From Blautia faecicola (GTDB lineage: Bacteria; Bacillota; Clostridia; Lachnospirales; Lachnospiraceae): a stretch of DNA of 64,000 nt. The translations under genes and the position numbers were made by a program. This document shows positions 9,563 to 20,656 of this stretch, piece by piece. The stretch spans positions 1,011,501 to 1,075,500 of the forward strand of contig NZ_SDKC01000001.1 in the NCBI RefSeq assembly GCF_004123145.1, written 5' to 3'. Position 1 is the stretch's first letter; each line of letters begins with the position of its first letter. The notes under the pieces are model-generated. The model was given only the letters and a program-made list of their open reading frames with translations. It did not search any database and was not told the DNA's origin.

Positions 9563-11227
9563 ATGGAAAAAGAAGTAGTTTCCAAGAACTTTATTGAACA
9601 GATTATAGAAAAGGACCTGGCAGAGGGAAAATACGAGACAATCTGCACCCGTTTCCCTCCGGAACCGAACGGATACCTGCATATCGGACATGCAAAATCC
9701 ATTCTGTTAAACTATGGTCTTTCTCAGGAATATAACGGAAAATTCAACCTGCGTTTCGACGATACCAACCCGACCAAAGAAAAAATCGAGTTTGTAGAGT
9801 CCATCAAAGCAGATGTAAAATGGCTGGGAGCTGACTGGGAAGACCGCCTGTTCTTCGCATCCAACTATTTTGACCAGATGTATGAAGCAGCCATCAAGCT
9901 GATCAAAAAAGGAAAAGCATTTGTCTGTGACCTGACAGCAGAGCAGATCCGCGAGTACCGCGGAACCCTGACAGAGCCAGGAAAGAACAGCCCGTACCGT
10001 GACAGAAGCGTGGAAGAGAACCTGGATCTGTTTGAACGGATGAAAAACGGTGAGTTCGAGGACGGAACGAAAGTTCTGCGTGCCAAGATCGATATGGCAT
10101 CTCCGAACATCAATATGAGAGATCCGGTTATCTACCGTGTGGCACATATGACACACCACAACACCGGAGACAAATGGTGCATCTACCCAATGTACGATTT
10201 CGCACATCCGATCGAGGATGCAATTGAGGGAGTTACTCATTCTATCTGTACGCTGGAATTTGAAGATCACCGTCCGTTATACGACTGGGTGGTAAGAGAA
10301 CTGGAATATCCATATCCGCCGAAACAGATCGAATTCGCAAAACTGTACCTGACCAATGTGGTAACCGGAAAACGTTACATCAAACGTCTGGTAGAAGAAG
10401 GCATCGTAGACGGATGGGATGATCCGCGTCTGGTATCTATCGCCGCTCTGAGAAGAAGAGGATTTACACCGGAATCCATCAAGATGTTTGTGGAACTGTG
10501 TGGTGTGTCCAAGGCAAACAGCTCCGTAGATTATGCGATGCTGGAGTATTGTATCCGTGAAGATCTGAAATTGAAACGTTCCCGTGTAATGGCGATCCTG
10601 GATCCGGTAAAACTGATCATCGACAACTATCCGGAAGGTCAGATCGAAGAGCTGGAAGCTCCGAACAACATGGAAAACGAAACTCTGGGGACCAGAAAAG
10701 TACCATTTGGCAAAGAACTGTATATCGAGAGAGAAGACTTTATGGTAGAACCTCCGAAAAAATACAAACGTCTGTACCCAGGCAACGAAGTACGTCTGAT
10801 GAACGCATACTTTGTAACCTGCGTCGGCTACGATACCGATGAAGAGGGCAACGTAACAGCCGTTCACTGTACTTACGATCCGGCTTCCAAGGGAGGCAAT
10901 TCTCCGGACGGAAGAAAAGTAAAAGGAACCATTCACTGGGTAAGCGCCCAGGATAACGTACAGGCAGAGGTTCGTCTGTATGAAAATATCATTGATGAAG
11001 AAAAAGGGGTATACAACGAAGACGGTTCCCTGAACCTGAACCCGAACTCCCTGACCGTTCTGAAAAACTGCTATGTAGAGAAGAGCCTGAAAGATGCCAA
11101 AGCATACGACAGCTTCCAGTTCGTAAGAAACGGATTCTTCTGTGTAGATGCGAAAGATTCCAAAGAAGACGCACTGGTATTCAACCGGATCGTTTCTCTG
11201 AAGAGTTCATTCAAACTGCCGAAATAG
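9563..11227 (+). CDS. glnS: Glutaminyl-tRNA synthetase
   Basis: The 554-residue class I synthetase charges tRNA-Gln with glutamine using ATP. The HIGH region is intact ([15 protein letters not shown], residues ~33-47), the Rossmann fold and the GlnRS/GluRS-type WDDPRL motif are present, and the two C-terminal anticodon-binding beta barrels fill the last ~200 residues. The KMSKS-like loop, usually MSKR in GlnRS, reads VTGKR here. The gene starts at ATG 9563 behind a strong AGGAGG (9551-9556). In clostridia GlnRS is an acquired enzyme that can coexist with or replace the GatCAB amidation route. A long perfect hairpin follows the stop immediately. Confidence 0.96.
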   Translation: MEKEVVSKNFIEQIIEKDLAEGKYETICTRFPPEPNGYLHIGHAKSILLNYGLSQEYNGKFNLRFDDTNPTKEKIEFVESIKADVKWLGADWEDRLFFASNYFDQMYEAAIKLIKKGKAFVCDLTAEQIREYRGTLTEPGKNSPYRDRSVEENLDLFERMKNGEFEDGTKVLRAKIDMASPNINMRDPVIYRVAHMTHHNTGDKWCIYPMYDFAHPIEDAIEGVTHSICTLEFEDHRPLYDWVVRELEYPYPPKQIEFAKLYLTNVVTGKRYIKRLVEEGIVDGWDDPRLVSIAALRRRGFTPESIKMFVELCGVSKANSSVDYAMLEYCIREDLKLKRSRVMAILDPVKLIIDNYPEGQIEELEAPNNMENETLGTRKVPFGKELYIEREDFMVEPPKKYKRLYPGNEVRLMNAYFVTCVGYDTDEEGNVTAVHCTYDPASKGGNSPDGRKVKGTIHWVSAQDNVQAEVRLYENIIDEEKGVYNEDGSLNLNPNSLTVLKNCYVEKSLKDAKAYDSFQFVRNGFFCVDAKDSKEDALVFNRIVSLKSSFKLPK

Positions 11228-11288
11228 AAAACCAATGGGGACGGAGAAAAGTGGCTTTTTGCCACTTTTCTCCGTCCCCATTGGTTTT
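11228..11288. repeat. Perfect 28-bp-stem palindrome after glnS
   Basis: Bases 11228-11255 are perfectly complementary to 11261-11288, with a TTTTT loop. It begins on the base after the glnS stop and ends just before the converging gene at 11295, so it can act as a bidirectional terminator. The core contains CCAATGGGGACGG and GAAAAGTGGC. Length and perfection exceed what termination needs, and the sequence resembles REP-type GGGGACGG palindromes (inference). Confidence 0.8.
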
Positions 11289-11294
11289 CAGCAA

Positions 11295-11615
11295 TTATTC
11301 TTCGGTTGTTTTTTCAGAATCGGTTTCTTCGCTTTCGCCAGTTTCGGCTTCTTCTTCGGTTTCAGCCTCTTTACTTTTTTCTTCTTCCTCATCCTCCGGA
11401 ACCGGAGTATCGGAAGGAATGGTGGTGTAGCTGCGGCATGGTGTGCAGCTGTTGACTTCCGGATTTTTTTCTTCTTCGTCGTCCCACAGGTCGTCGAAGT
11501 CTTCTTCTCCGAGGTCATTGACTTCTTTGCATTTTTTTACATATGCGAAAGCAGCGCCCAGAGCAGCACCGGCAACGGCGATGCCGGTAATGGTTTTTAA
11601 AAGTTTTTTATTCAT
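11295..11615 (-). CDS. Small acidic membrane-anchored protein, unknown
   Basis: The product is 106 residues long. A short basic N-terminus (MNKKLLKTI) and one hydrophobic segment (TGIAVAGAALGAAFAYV, ~9-25) form a signal anchor. The remainder is extremely rich in Glu and Asp, ending in SEKTTEE, with a CTPC pair in the middle. AAGGAGAC lies at proper distance before the ATG, supporting real translation. The polar tail would probably face the outside or stay disordered at the membrane. I do not recognise a family beyond the general class of small acidic envelope proteins in Lachnospiraceae. It converges on glnS, sharing the palindrome between them. Confidence 0.65.
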   Translation of the reverse strand: MNKKLLKTITGIAVAGAALGAAFAYVKKCKEVNDLGEEDFDDLWDDEEEKNPEVNSCTPCRSYTTIPSDTPVPEDEEEEKSKEAETEEEAETGESEETDSEKTTEE

Positions 11616-11661
11616 TTGCGTCAGTCTCCTTTTTTCGTACTTTCCAATCAGGTGATATTCT

Positions 11662-11695
11662 GTAACTGTAAAGATGAAAGATACTGAACAGTTAC
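11662..11695 (+). repeat. GTAACTGT...ACAGTTAC hairpin, copy 1
   Basis: GTAACTGT (11662-11669) pairs with ACAGTTAC (11688-11695). The internal part GATACTGAACAGTTAC matches copies before galE and malQ. It lies in the divergent region upstream of the HAD phosphatase gene. Confidence 0.6.
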
Positions 11696-11873
11696 GATAT
11701 TTGTATCTATTTTAATCCATTTTACAGTAAAAGGAAAGGGTTATTTTTACAGAGTGTTTTTGCTTGCACTGGGTGGTGGCAGGAAGTATAATGAAAGAAA
11801 TCTGAGATTGTTGTCCGAAAAGCCGGATAAAAATAAAACAATGGCAGATGGTGTTGAAAGGAAGAGGACTGGA

Positions 11874-12530
11874 ATGTATAAAGCTTGTATTTTTGATCTG
11901 GATGGAACACTGGCGGATACCGTGGAATCGATTGCAAATGTGGCAAATCAGATTCTGGAACGTTTTGGAGCGCCGGCACAGCCTGTGGAGGACTATAAAT
12001 ATCATGCCGGTGATGGCGGGAATGTGCTGATGGAGCGGTGCATGAAAGCTGCAAGAGCAGACATGAGTCATCTGGAAGAAGGTCAGAGACTGTACCGTGA
12101 GATCTTTGCCGAAAATCCGTTATATAAAGTCACGGTATTTGACGGAATGAAAGAGACGTTGGAAGAACTGAAACGCAGAGGCGTAAAGCTGGCAGTGCTA
12201 TCTAATAAACCGCATGAGGCGACCTGTCTGGCTGTGACAGGATTGTTTGGAACAGATACCTTTGAGGTAATTCAGGGACTGGAAGTGGGGATGAAGAAAA
12301 AGCCGGACCCATCCGGAGCACTGAAAATAGCCAAAAAACTGCAGGTGGAGCCGTCGGAGTGCATGTATGTGGGAGATACGAACACAGATATGAAGACCGG
12401 AAAAGCAGCAGGGATGTATACTATCGGTGTCCTGTGGGGATTTCGGGACCGGAAGGAACTGGAAGAAAATCATGCGGATGAGATTATCGGTCACCCGAAA
12501 GCATTATTGAAGATACAGGAGGAGAAATAA
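11874..12530 (+). CDS. HAD-family hydrolase (phosphoglycolate phosphatase-like)
   Basis: The 218-residue protein is a subfamily IA HAD phosphatase. Motif I is FDLDGTLADT (nucleophile Asp), motif II is VLSNKPH, the motif III Lys is in KKKPDPS, and motif IV is YVGDTNTD. The four-helix cap lies between motifs I and II. Such enzymes (Gph, PGMB-like) remove phosphate from small metabolites; the substrate cannot be told from sequence. I chose ATG 11874 (MYKACIFDLDG) because family members start a few residues before motif I; the frame is open to 11754. The next gene starts one base after the stop, so the two are co-transcribed. Confidence 0.86.
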   Translation: MYKACIFDLDGTLADTVESIANVANQILERFGAPAQPVEDYKYHAGDGGNVLMERCMKAARADMSHLEEGQRLYREIFAENPLYKVTVFDGMKETLEELKRRGVKLAVLSNKPHEATCLAVTGLFGTDTFEVIQGLEVGMKKKPDPSGALKIAKKLQVEPSECMYVGDTNTDMKTGKAAGMYTIGVLWGFRDRKELEENHADEIIGHPKALLKIQEEK

Positions 12531-12788
12531 ATGTATAGCAAAGCGTGTGTGGAAACTTTTTTAAAAAATCAGGGACAGCTTTTTGATGAGCCGGTGGCAG
12601 AGACTTACGAGGAAGCAGAAGAATTTCTGGAAGAATGTATGGCTGTCGTGGTAAAAAATATCAAAGAAGTAAAAGAATATCTGGATGAGAGCGGTATGGA
12701 CGTGGAAGGCATGAGCAAAGAAGAACTGCTCGAAGCCAGCGAGATCTTCCCTCTGCCGGATGGAACGTATCTGATCGTGGAAGGATAA
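12531..12788 (+). CDS. Small conserved-looking protein of unknown function
   Basis: The 85-residue protein is acidic and mostly helical (EEAEEFLEECMAVVVKNIKEVKEYLDESG), ending with a predicted beta strand LPDGTYLIVEG. Its ATG directly abuts the stop of the HAD gene (TAAATG) and is served by CAGGAGGAG inside that gene, so translation is coupled. No signal peptide or membrane segment is visible. I do not recognise the family; the tight coupling suggests a role together with the phosphatase. Confidence 0.65.
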   Translation: MYSKACVETFLKNQGQLFDEPVAETYEEAEEFLEECMAVVVKNIKEVKEYLDESGMDVEGMSKEELLEASEIFPLPDGTYLIVEG

Positions 12789-12819
12789 TACAACGAATAT
12801 AAAAGAACGGATACACAGA

Positions 12820-13248
12820 ATGAAATTCAACATCACACCGGCGGATCTGCCGCATCTTCGAAATATCAATCTGATCCTTTATGGCGATTCCGGGATCATA
12901 AACGGACAATTGGATGTGTGGGAACTGGTGGAAAATATCCTGATTTTTGTACCGTTTGGTGTCTATGCCGGTATGCTGGTGAAAGAGAGATCCTGGTGGA
13001 AAGTGATCCTTGCCGGTGCGGGATTCAGCCTGATTCTCGAAACTCTGCAATATGTGTTCGCAATCGGGGCAAGTGATATCACAGACGTGATCAACAATAC
13101 ACTGGGGGCAGCTCTTGGTATGCTTTTGTGGAAAGGATTTCATCGGATCGCAGGAGAGAGAAGCTTTATGATCGCACAGGTCATCGCGACGATCGGAACA
13201 GTCGGCATGATCGGAATGAGTGCCCTGCTCCTGATCGCAAATGCATAG
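12820..13248 (+). CDS. Short VanZ-like membrane protein
   Basis: The 142-residue product has VanZ-family features: NINLILYG near the start, then VENILIFVPFGVYAGML, a Trp-Lys loop, LETLQYVFAIGASDITDVINNTLGAALGMLLW and a final hydrophobic helix. The D.xD.xNN...G pattern is the VanZ hallmark. VanZ-like proteins are integral membrane proteins linked in one case to teicoplanin resistance, otherwise of unknown role. The usual first transmembrane helix is missing; upstream the frame is open for only about 16 codons without another start, and no clear ribosome binding site precedes ATG 12820. It is either a short variant or an N-terminally truncated copy. Confidence 0.68.
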   Translation: MKFNITPADLPHLRNINLILYGDSGIINGQLDVWELVENILIFVPFGVYAGMLVKERSWWKVILAGAGFSLILETLQYVFAIGASDITDVINNTLGAALGMLLWKGFHRIAGERSFMIAQVIATIGTVGMIGMSALLLIANA

Positions 13249-13328
13249 CCGGACATCGATATATATGGAAAAAATCAGACAAAATGTATACGCATGTTGG
13301 ATTTTTATTTAAATATTTGTAAAAGACA

Positions 13329-13357
13329 TTGAATTCTAAAACGGATGATGCTACACT
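13329..13357 (+). promoter_or_regulatory. galE promoter
   Basis: TTGAAT (13329-13334), a 17-bp spacer and TACACT (13352-13357). Transcription from here would place the whole palindromic element at 13379-13520 in the 5' untranslated region. Confidence 0.6.
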
Positions 13358-13378
13358 AAATGAGATATAAGAATTAAA

Positions 13379-13520
13379 GTAACTATTCAGTAGGGAATAT
13401 TCCGCGAGGTGTTTTGGCATGAATATGCCAAAATCCCGAGACCTGTAAGCCAAAATGCCATCACCGAAGGTGATTTTAAATGCATTTTAGCTCGTGACTG
13501 TGAAGGTACTGAACAGTTAC
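13379..13520 (+). repeat. 142-bp structured element with terminal inverted repeats in the galE leader
   Basis: The ends GTAACTATTCAGTA (13379-13392) and TACTGAACAGTTAC (13507-13520) are inverted repeats with one mismatch. Inside are TTTTGGCA/TGCCAAAA, ATCACC-GAA-GGTGAT and, at the right end, GTGACTGT/ACAGTTAC. It occupies the 5' leader between the galE promoter and the AGGAGG at 13535. MITE-like architecture or a structured leader RNA are both possible. Confidence 0.65.
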
Positions 13521-13549
13521 GATTAAGTTTCTTTAGGAGGGAAAAGCAA

Positions 13550-14575
13550 ATGAGAATCTTAGTTACAGGTGGAGCTGGTTATATCGGAAGCCATACATGC
13601 GTGGAACTGCTGAATGCAGGTTACGACGTTGTTGTAGTGGACAACCTTTATAACGCAAGTGAGAAAGCTCTGGACAGAGTAGAAAAAATCACAGGAAAGA
13701 AAGTAGTATTCTACAATGCAGACATCCGTGATAAACAGGCAATGAATGACATCTTCGACAAAGAAAAAGTAGATGCAGTGATTCATTTTGCAGGTCTGAA
13801 AGCAGTTGGAGAATCTGTAGTAAAACCAATCGAATACTATGAAAATAATATCGCAGGTACCTTGAATCTCTGCGATGCCATGAGAAATCACGGTGTAAAA
13901 AATATTATCTTCAGTTCTTCTGCAACCGTTTACGGAGATCCGGCATTTATTCCGATCACAGAAGAATGCCCGAAAGGAACCTGTACCAACCCTTATGGAT
14001 GGACCAAATGGATGCTGGAACAGATCCTGACAGACCTGCACACTGCAGATCCGGAATGGAATGTTATCCTGCTTCGTTACTTCAACCCAATCGGAGCACA
14101 TAAGAGTGGCATGATCGGTGAAGATCCGAAAGGAATCCCGAACAACCTGCTTCCGTATGTTGCACAGGTTGCCATCGGCAAACTGGAATGCCTGGGAGTA
14201 TTCGGTAATGACTATGATACTCCGGATGGAACCGGCGTACGTGATTACATCCATGTAGTAGACCTGGCAGTAGGTCATGTAAAAGCACTGAAGAAACTGG
14301 AAGAAAAACCGGAAGTTCGTGTATACAACCTGGGAACAGGACATGGCTACAGCGTACTGGATGTGGTTCACGCATTTGAAAAAGCATGCGGTCATGAAGT
14401 AAAATACCAGATCAAACCGAGACGTGCAGGCGACATCGCTATGTGCTACTGCGATCCTACCAAAGCAAAAGAAGAGCTGGGTTGGGAAGCACAGTACGGC
14501 ATCGAAGAGATGTGCCAGGATTCCTGGAGATGGCAGAGCCAGAACCCGGATGGATATGCAACTGAAGAAAAATAA
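13550..14575 (+). CDS. galE: UDP-glucose 4-epimerase
   Basis: The 341-residue short-chain dehydrogenase-type enzyme interconverts UDP-glucose and UDP-galactose with bound NAD+ (Leloir pathway and glycan precursor supply). The Rossmann NAD motif GGAGYIGS is at residues 7-14, the SSSATVYG block carries the catalytic Ser/Thr region, and the YxxxK pair is in YGWTKWM. The C-terminal substrate-binding part includes the RYFNP and PRRAGDIA signatures. ATG 13550 follows TTAGGAGGG; a start at 13409 would read through the palindromic leader. It stands as a single gene with its own promoter, long leader and terminator. Confidence 0.96.
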   Translation: MRILVTGGAGYIGSHTCVELLNAGYDVVVVDNLYNASEKALDRVEKITGKKVVFYNADIRDKQAMNDIFDKEKVDAVIHFAGLKAVGESVVKPIEYYENNIAGTLNLCDAMRNHGVKNIIFSSSATVYGDPAFIPITEECPKGTCTNPYGWTKWMLEQILTDLHTADPEWNVILLRYFNPIGAHKSGMIGEDPKGIPNNLLPYVAQVAIGKLECLGVFGNDYDTPDGTGVRDYIHVVDLAVGHVKALKKLEEKPEVRVYNLGTGHGYSVLDVVHAFEKACGHEVKYQIKPRRAGDIAMCYCDPTKAKEELGWEAQYGIEEMCQDSWRWQSQNPDGYATEEK

Positions 14576-14595
14576 TATAGAAATGTAATACATAT

Positions 14596-14638
14596 AGTCC
14601 CCGGTTTTCCTGTAGAATGAGAACCGGGGACTGTTTTT
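14596..14638 (+). terminator. galE terminator
   Basis: AGTCCCCGGTT (14596-14606) pairs perfectly with AACCGGGGACT (14622-14632), followed by GTTTTTT. Confidence 0.85.
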
Positions 14639-14640
14639 TA

Positions 14641-14707
14641 TTTACGCGAGTAACGAGTCAAATTCGCAAAGCGTATTTTATTTCGTTTACGCGGGCAACG
14701 AGTCCAA
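14641..14707 (+). repeat. Dispersed AACGAG...CGTT palindromic repeat, copy 1, with direct repeats
   Basis: TTTACGCGAGTAACGAGTCAA at 14641-14661 recurs imperfectly at 14686-14707 (TTTACGCGGGCAACGAGTCCAA). Bases 14652-14687 closely match the reverse complement of the palindrome at 33491-33527, sharing AATTCGCAAAGCG and ATTTTAT.TCGTT. Confidence 0.55.
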
Positions 14708-14749
14708 GATTGCACTTACTGGAAACGCAAATATTTGTTGAGAAAAGTG

Positions 14750-14800
14750 AAAAGAGAAGCCGGAAGAGGAACATTTAAGTTTCCTTTCGGCTTCTCTTTT
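14750..14800. terminator. Terminator downstream of the DUF1846 gene
   Basis: AAAAGAGAAGCCG (14750-14762) pairs with CGGCTTCTCTTTT (14788-14800). A/T tracts on both sides allow function in either direction. Confidence 0.7.
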
Positions 14801-14820
14801 TGAAATATATTTACCGTTAT

Positions 14821-16305
14821 TTACGCATTATGAAGAATCGATTTATGCTCATAAATCGATTCGCTTGTCAGCTGGATACCGAGGCGTTTGAAGGTCTGGA
14901 TATCCACCTGTGACAGCATCACGCTTGTGTGTACCTGGCAGCCTTTCAGGTTCGGGATCTGATCGAGGGCTTTCTGTGCAGCCGGGTTCAGCGCGGTACT
15001 GCTGGAGAGAGCGATCAGGATCTCATCCGTGTGCAGTCTCGGGTTACGGCTTCCCAGATAAGCGGTTTTCAAGATCTGGATCGGTTCGATGGCAGCCGGG
15101 GAAAGAATATGTGTCTCATGGGAGATGCCTGCCAGTTCTTTCAGTGCATTCAGAAGCAGGGCAGCGGATGGTCCCAGAAGATCCGAAGTTTTTCCGGTGA
15201 TGATCTTGCCGTCCGGCAGTTCCATGGCAGCAGCCGGTGCACCGGTCTGTTCGGCACGTTCCATGGCAGCACCGACAACTTTACGATCCTGCGGTGTGAT
15301 ATGCGCCTGTTTCATCAGCAGTTCCAGTTTGAAGACTTCGTCTTCTTTCTTGGAGCCATCTACCAGACCTGCTTTCGCCTGATAATAACGGCGGATGATC
15401 TCCTGACGGGAAGCCTCCTGGCATACTTCATCGTCGATGATGCAATTTCCAGCCATGTTGACACCCATGTCTGTCGGAGATTTGTAAGGGCACTCGCCGA
15501 AGATCCGTTCAAACATGGCTTCGAGTACCGGGAAGATCTCCACGTCACGGTTGTAGTTGACAGTGGTTTCGCCGTAAGCTTCCAGATGGAACGGGTCGAT
15601 CATATTGACATCGTTCAGATCTGCGGTGGCAGCTTCGTATGCGAGGTTAACCGGATGTTTTAACGGGATATTCCAGATCGGGAATGTCTCGAACTTCGCA
15701 TAACCGGCGCGGACGCCGCGTTTCTGTTCATGATACAGCTGAGACAGGCAGGTAGCCATCTTTCCGCTTCCAGGTCCCGGCGCTGTGATAACGACCAGAG
15801 GACGGGTGGTTTTGATGTAATCATTCTTTCCATAGCCTTCGTCGCTCACGATATGAGAAACATTGTTCGGATATCCGTCGATGGAATACAGAATGTATAC
15901 CGGGATATTCAGTTTTTCCAGTTTTTTCTTGAAGGCATCTGCACTTTTCTGACCGGTGTACTGGGTGATCGCAACGCTTCCCACATACAGACCTTTTCCG
16001 CGGAATGCCTCGATCAGTCGCAGCACATCCACATCATAGGTGATACCGAGGTCCCCGCGGACTTTATTTTTTTCGATATCGCCGGCGCTGATAACAACAA
16101 CGATTTCTGCCTGATCAGAAAGCTGCATCAGCATCTGCAGTTTGCTGTCCGGTGCAAAACCCGGCAGTACACGGGATGCGTGGTAATCATCAAAAAGCTT
16201 TCCTCCAAACTCCAGGTAGAGCTTGTTGTCAAACTGATTGATACGTTCCCGGATGTGCTCAGACTGCATGGATAAATATTTTTGATTGTCAAATCCGATT
16301 TTCAT
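14821..16305 (-). CDS. DUF1846 domain protein
   Basis: The 494-residue protein matches the DUF1846 family found in Firmicutes and Actinobacteria, nearly full length from MKIGFDNQKYL to the C-terminal LTSESIYEHKS. It contains ITAPGPGSGKMATCLSQLY (~residues 175-193), a P-loop-like Gly-rich turn conserved in the family, and the YEAATADLNDVNMIDPFHL block. Structures exist for family members but the biochemical role is not established; nucleotide or phosphate binding is a reasonable inference. No signal or membrane segment is visible. The start is preceded by CAGGAGGACAAGG. The 5' leader contains an ATAACTGT/ACAGTTAT hairpin like those before galE and malQ. Confidence 0.88.
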   Translation of the reverse strand: MKIGFDNQKYLSMQSEHIRERINQFDNKLYLEFGGKLFDDYHASRVLPGFAPDSKLQMLMQLSDQAEIVVVISAGDIEKNKVRGDLGITYDVDVLRLIEAFRGKGLYVGSVAITQYTGQKSADAFKKKLEKLNIPVYILYSIDGYPNNVSHIVSDEGYGKNDYIKTTRPLVVITAPGPGSGKMATCLSQLYHEQKRGVRAGYAKFETFPIWNIPLKHPVNLAYEAATADLNDVNMIDPFHLEAYGETTVNYNRDVEIFPVLEAMFERIFGECPYKSPTDMGVNMAGNCIIDDEVCQEASRQEIIRRYYQAKAGLVDGSKKEDEVFKLELLMKQAHITPQDRKVVGAAMERAEQTGAPAAAMELPDGKIITGKTSDLLGPSAALLLNALKELAGISHETHILSPAAIEPIQILKTAYLGSRNPRLHTDEILIALSSSTALNPAAQKALDQIPNLKGCQVHTSVMLSQVDIQTFKRLGIQLTSESIYEHKSILHNA

Positions 16306-16336
16306 CTAACCTTGTCCTCCTGTATAAAAAATAAAG

Positions 16337-16380
16337 ATAACTGTTCTGTGTTTTTTTAACACCGCCTATCGGACAGTTAT
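16337..16380 (-). repeat. ATAACTGT...ACAGTTAT hairpin, DUF1846 leader
   Basis: Inverted repeat ATAACTGT (16337-16344) and ACAGTTAT (16373-16380) with an internal GTGTT/AACAC hairpin. It lies 32 bp before the DUF1846 start and is a diverged relative of the hairpins at 11.66, 13.5 and 33.85 kb. Confidence 0.45.
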
Positions 16381-16489
16381 AAAAATAAAAATTCATTCCC
16401 TAGTATACTACAAAAACAGCGAGAAATGCTATAAAGAAATGAAAAAATTACAGGAATTTGAAAATTCGGTGACGAAAGAGGGAAAAGAG

Positions 16490-16518
16490 TTGATTTATCA
16501 TAAAGAAATATTTATAAT
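16490..16518 (+). promoter_or_regulatory. Promoter of the second ftsH
   Basis: TTGATT (16490-16495), 17-bp spacer, TATAAT (16513-16518), 26 bp before the start codon. Confidence 0.7.
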
Positions 16519-16544
16519 AATGAAGGTATTAGAAGGAGGAAATT

Positions 16545-18632
<2,088 letters not shown>

Positions 18633-18650
18633 AAAGAAGTGACAGAATAA

Positions 18651-18688
18651 GGAAAATGGAACAGAAAACTGCCCCATTTTCCTTTTTT
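18651..18688 (+). terminator. Terminator after ftsH
   Basis: GGAAAATGG (18651-18659) pairs with CCATTTTCC (18674-18682), followed by TTTTTT. Confidence 0.75.
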
Positions 18689-18735
18689 CAAAAGCAGAAA
18701 TCTGATAAAGAGAGAAAGAAGGGAAGGATGCGGGA

Positions 18736-20583
18736 ATGTTTGATATTCAGGAAGAACTGAAGAAACTGCCGGGAAAACCGGGCGTCTATATCATGCACGA
18801 TGCGAAAGATACGATCATCTATGTGGGGAAAGCGATCAGCCTGAAAAACCGGGTGAGGCAGTATTTTCAGAGCAGCAGAAATCTCGGGGTAAAGAAAGAG
18901 CAGATGGTGCAGCAGATCGCGAGATTTGAGTATATCATCACGGATTCCGAGTTGGAAGCACTGGTACTTGAATGTAATCTGATCAAAGAACACCGGCCAA
19001 AATACAATACGATGCTCAAGGACGATAAGACCTATCCGTATCTGAAAGTGACGGTCAATGAGGAATATCCGCGGGTACTGTTTGTGCGGAGAATGAAAAA
19101 GGATAAAGCAAAATATTTCGGACCGTACACAAGTTCCAATGCGGTCAAGGACTCGATGGAACTGATCCGGAAGCTGTACCATGTCCGTACCTGCAATCGG
19201 AATCTTCCGCGGGATATCGGCAAAGACCGTCCCTGTCTGTATTACCATATCAAACAGTGTAAAGCACCGTGTCAGGGCTATATTTCCAAAGAAGAGTATC
19301 AGAAACAGATCGAGGGCGTGCTGGATTTTCTGAACGGAGATTACAAAAAGCTGCTGAAAGAACTGGAAGAAAAGATGCTTGCGGCGTCGGAAGAACTGCG
19401 GTTTGAGGAAGCCGGGGAATACCGGGATCTGATGCAGAGTGTGCAGAAGATCGGTGAGCGCCAGAAGATCACCGGAAGCCAGGGCGAGGACAAAGATGTG
19501 ATCGCGATGGCGATGGATGAGGAGGATGCGGTGGTACAGGTCTTCTTTATCAGAGAGGGCAAGATGATCGGAAGAGATCATTTTTATCTGCGGATCGCAG
19601 CGGATGCCACACCGTCACAGATCCTTCTGAACTTTGTCAAACAGTTTTATGCGGGAACGCCGTTTATCCCGAAAGAGCTGATGCTGCAACGGGAGATTGA
19701 CGAGATTGATGTGCTCGAAGAGTGGCTCAGCAAAAAACGGGGACAGAAAGTCCATATCCGGGTGCCGAAAAAAGGAACCAAGGAGAAATTGGTGGAGCTG
19801 GCGGCACGGAATGCACGGATGGTACTGACACAGGACAAAGAAAAGCTGAAGCGGGAAGAGGGCAGAACGATCGGAGCCATGAAGGAGATCTGTGATCTGC
19901 TGGAACTGGAGAGTTTACAGCGAGTAGAGTCCTACGATATTTCCAATATCAGCGGTTTTGAGTCGGTAGGTTCCATGGTGGTCTATGAAAAGGGAAAACC
20001 AAAAAGAAACGATTACCGTAAGTTCAAGATCAAATCGGTACAGGGACCGGACGATTACGCCAGCATGCAGGAAGTGCTGACCCGGCGGTTCCGGAGGGGA
20101 ATCGAGGAACAGAAAGACAAGGAAGAAGACGAATTCAGCGGTTTCAGCCAGTTTCCGGACCTGATCCTGATGGATGGTGGAAAAGGTCAGGTGCATGTGG
20201 CGGAACAGGTACTTGCGGATCTGGGGCTGACGATTCCCGTCTGTGGTATGGTTAAGGATGACAATCACCGGACGAGAGGACTGTATTATCAGGATCATGA
20301 GATCCCAATCAGCCATACCAGCGAGGGATTTAAACTGATCACGAGGATCCAGGATGAGGTGCATCGTTTTGCCATCGAATATCACCGCCTGCTTCGCAGC
20401 AAGGGACAGGTACATTCGATCCTGGATGATATCGAGGGCATCGGACCGACCAGGAGAAAAGCACTGATGAAATATTTCAAATCAATCGAGGAGATCCGGG
20501 CGGCGAGTGAGGAAGAACTCGGCAAGGTTCCGTCGATGAATCGGCAGTCTGCACAAAAAGTCTATCAATTTTTCCATTCCTGA
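18736..20583 (+). CDS. uvrC: Excinuclease ABC subunit C
   Basis: The 615-residue protein makes both incisions in nucleotide excision repair with UvrA and UvrB. The N-terminal GIY-YIG nuclease (GVYIMHD...YVGKA, residues ~15-35) is followed by a Cys-containing linker ([16 protein letters not shown]), the UVR domain binding UvrB ([21 protein letters not shown]), the RNase-H-like second nuclease ([15 protein letters not shown]) and tandem helix-hairpin-helix motifs ([16 protein letters not shown]). Length and domain order are standard. It is followed after 73 bp by hprK, which has its own promoter. Confidence 0.96.
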   Translation: MFDIQEELKKLPGKPGVYIMHDAKDTIIYVGKAISLKNRVRQYFQSSRNLGVKKEQMVQQIARFEYIITDSELEALVLECNLIKEHRPKYNTMLKDDKTYPYLKVTVNEEYPRVLFVRRMKKDKAKYFGPYTSSNAVKDSMELIRKLYHVRTCNRNLPRDIGKDRPCLYYHIKQCKAPCQGYISKEEYQKQIEGVLDFLNGDYKKLLKELEEKMLAASEELRFEEAGEYRDLMQSVQKIGERQKITGSQGEDKDVIAMAMDEEDAVVQVFFIREGKMIGRDHFYLRIAADATPSQILLNFVKQFYAGTPFIPKELMLQREIDEIDVLEEWLSKKRGQKVHIRVPKKGTKEKLVELAARNARMVLTQDKEKLKREEGRTIGAMKEICDLLELESLQRVESYDISNISGFESVGSMVVYEKGKPKRNDYRKFKIKSVQGPDDYASMQEVLTRRFRRGIEEQKDKEEDEFSGFSQFPDLILMDGGKGQVHVAEQVLADLGLTIPVCGMVKDDNHRTRGLYYQDHEIPISHTSEGFKLITRIQDEVHRFAIEYHRLLRSKGQVHSILDDIEGIGPTRRKALMKYFKSIEEIRAASEEELGKVPSMNRQSAQKVYQFFHS

Positions 20584-20594
20584 TGGTTGATTTC

Positions 20595-20623
20595 TTGCAG
20601 TCTGTGCTCGCATGTGATAAGAT
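20595..20623 (+). promoter_or_regulatory. Promoter of hprK-glucokinase
   Basis: TTGCAG (20595-20600), 17-bp spacer, TAAGAT (20618-20623), placed between the uvrC stop and the hprK start. Confidence 0.6.
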
Positions 20624-20656
20624 ATTTATAAAGTTTTTGAAAAAGGAGAGCGAGAT

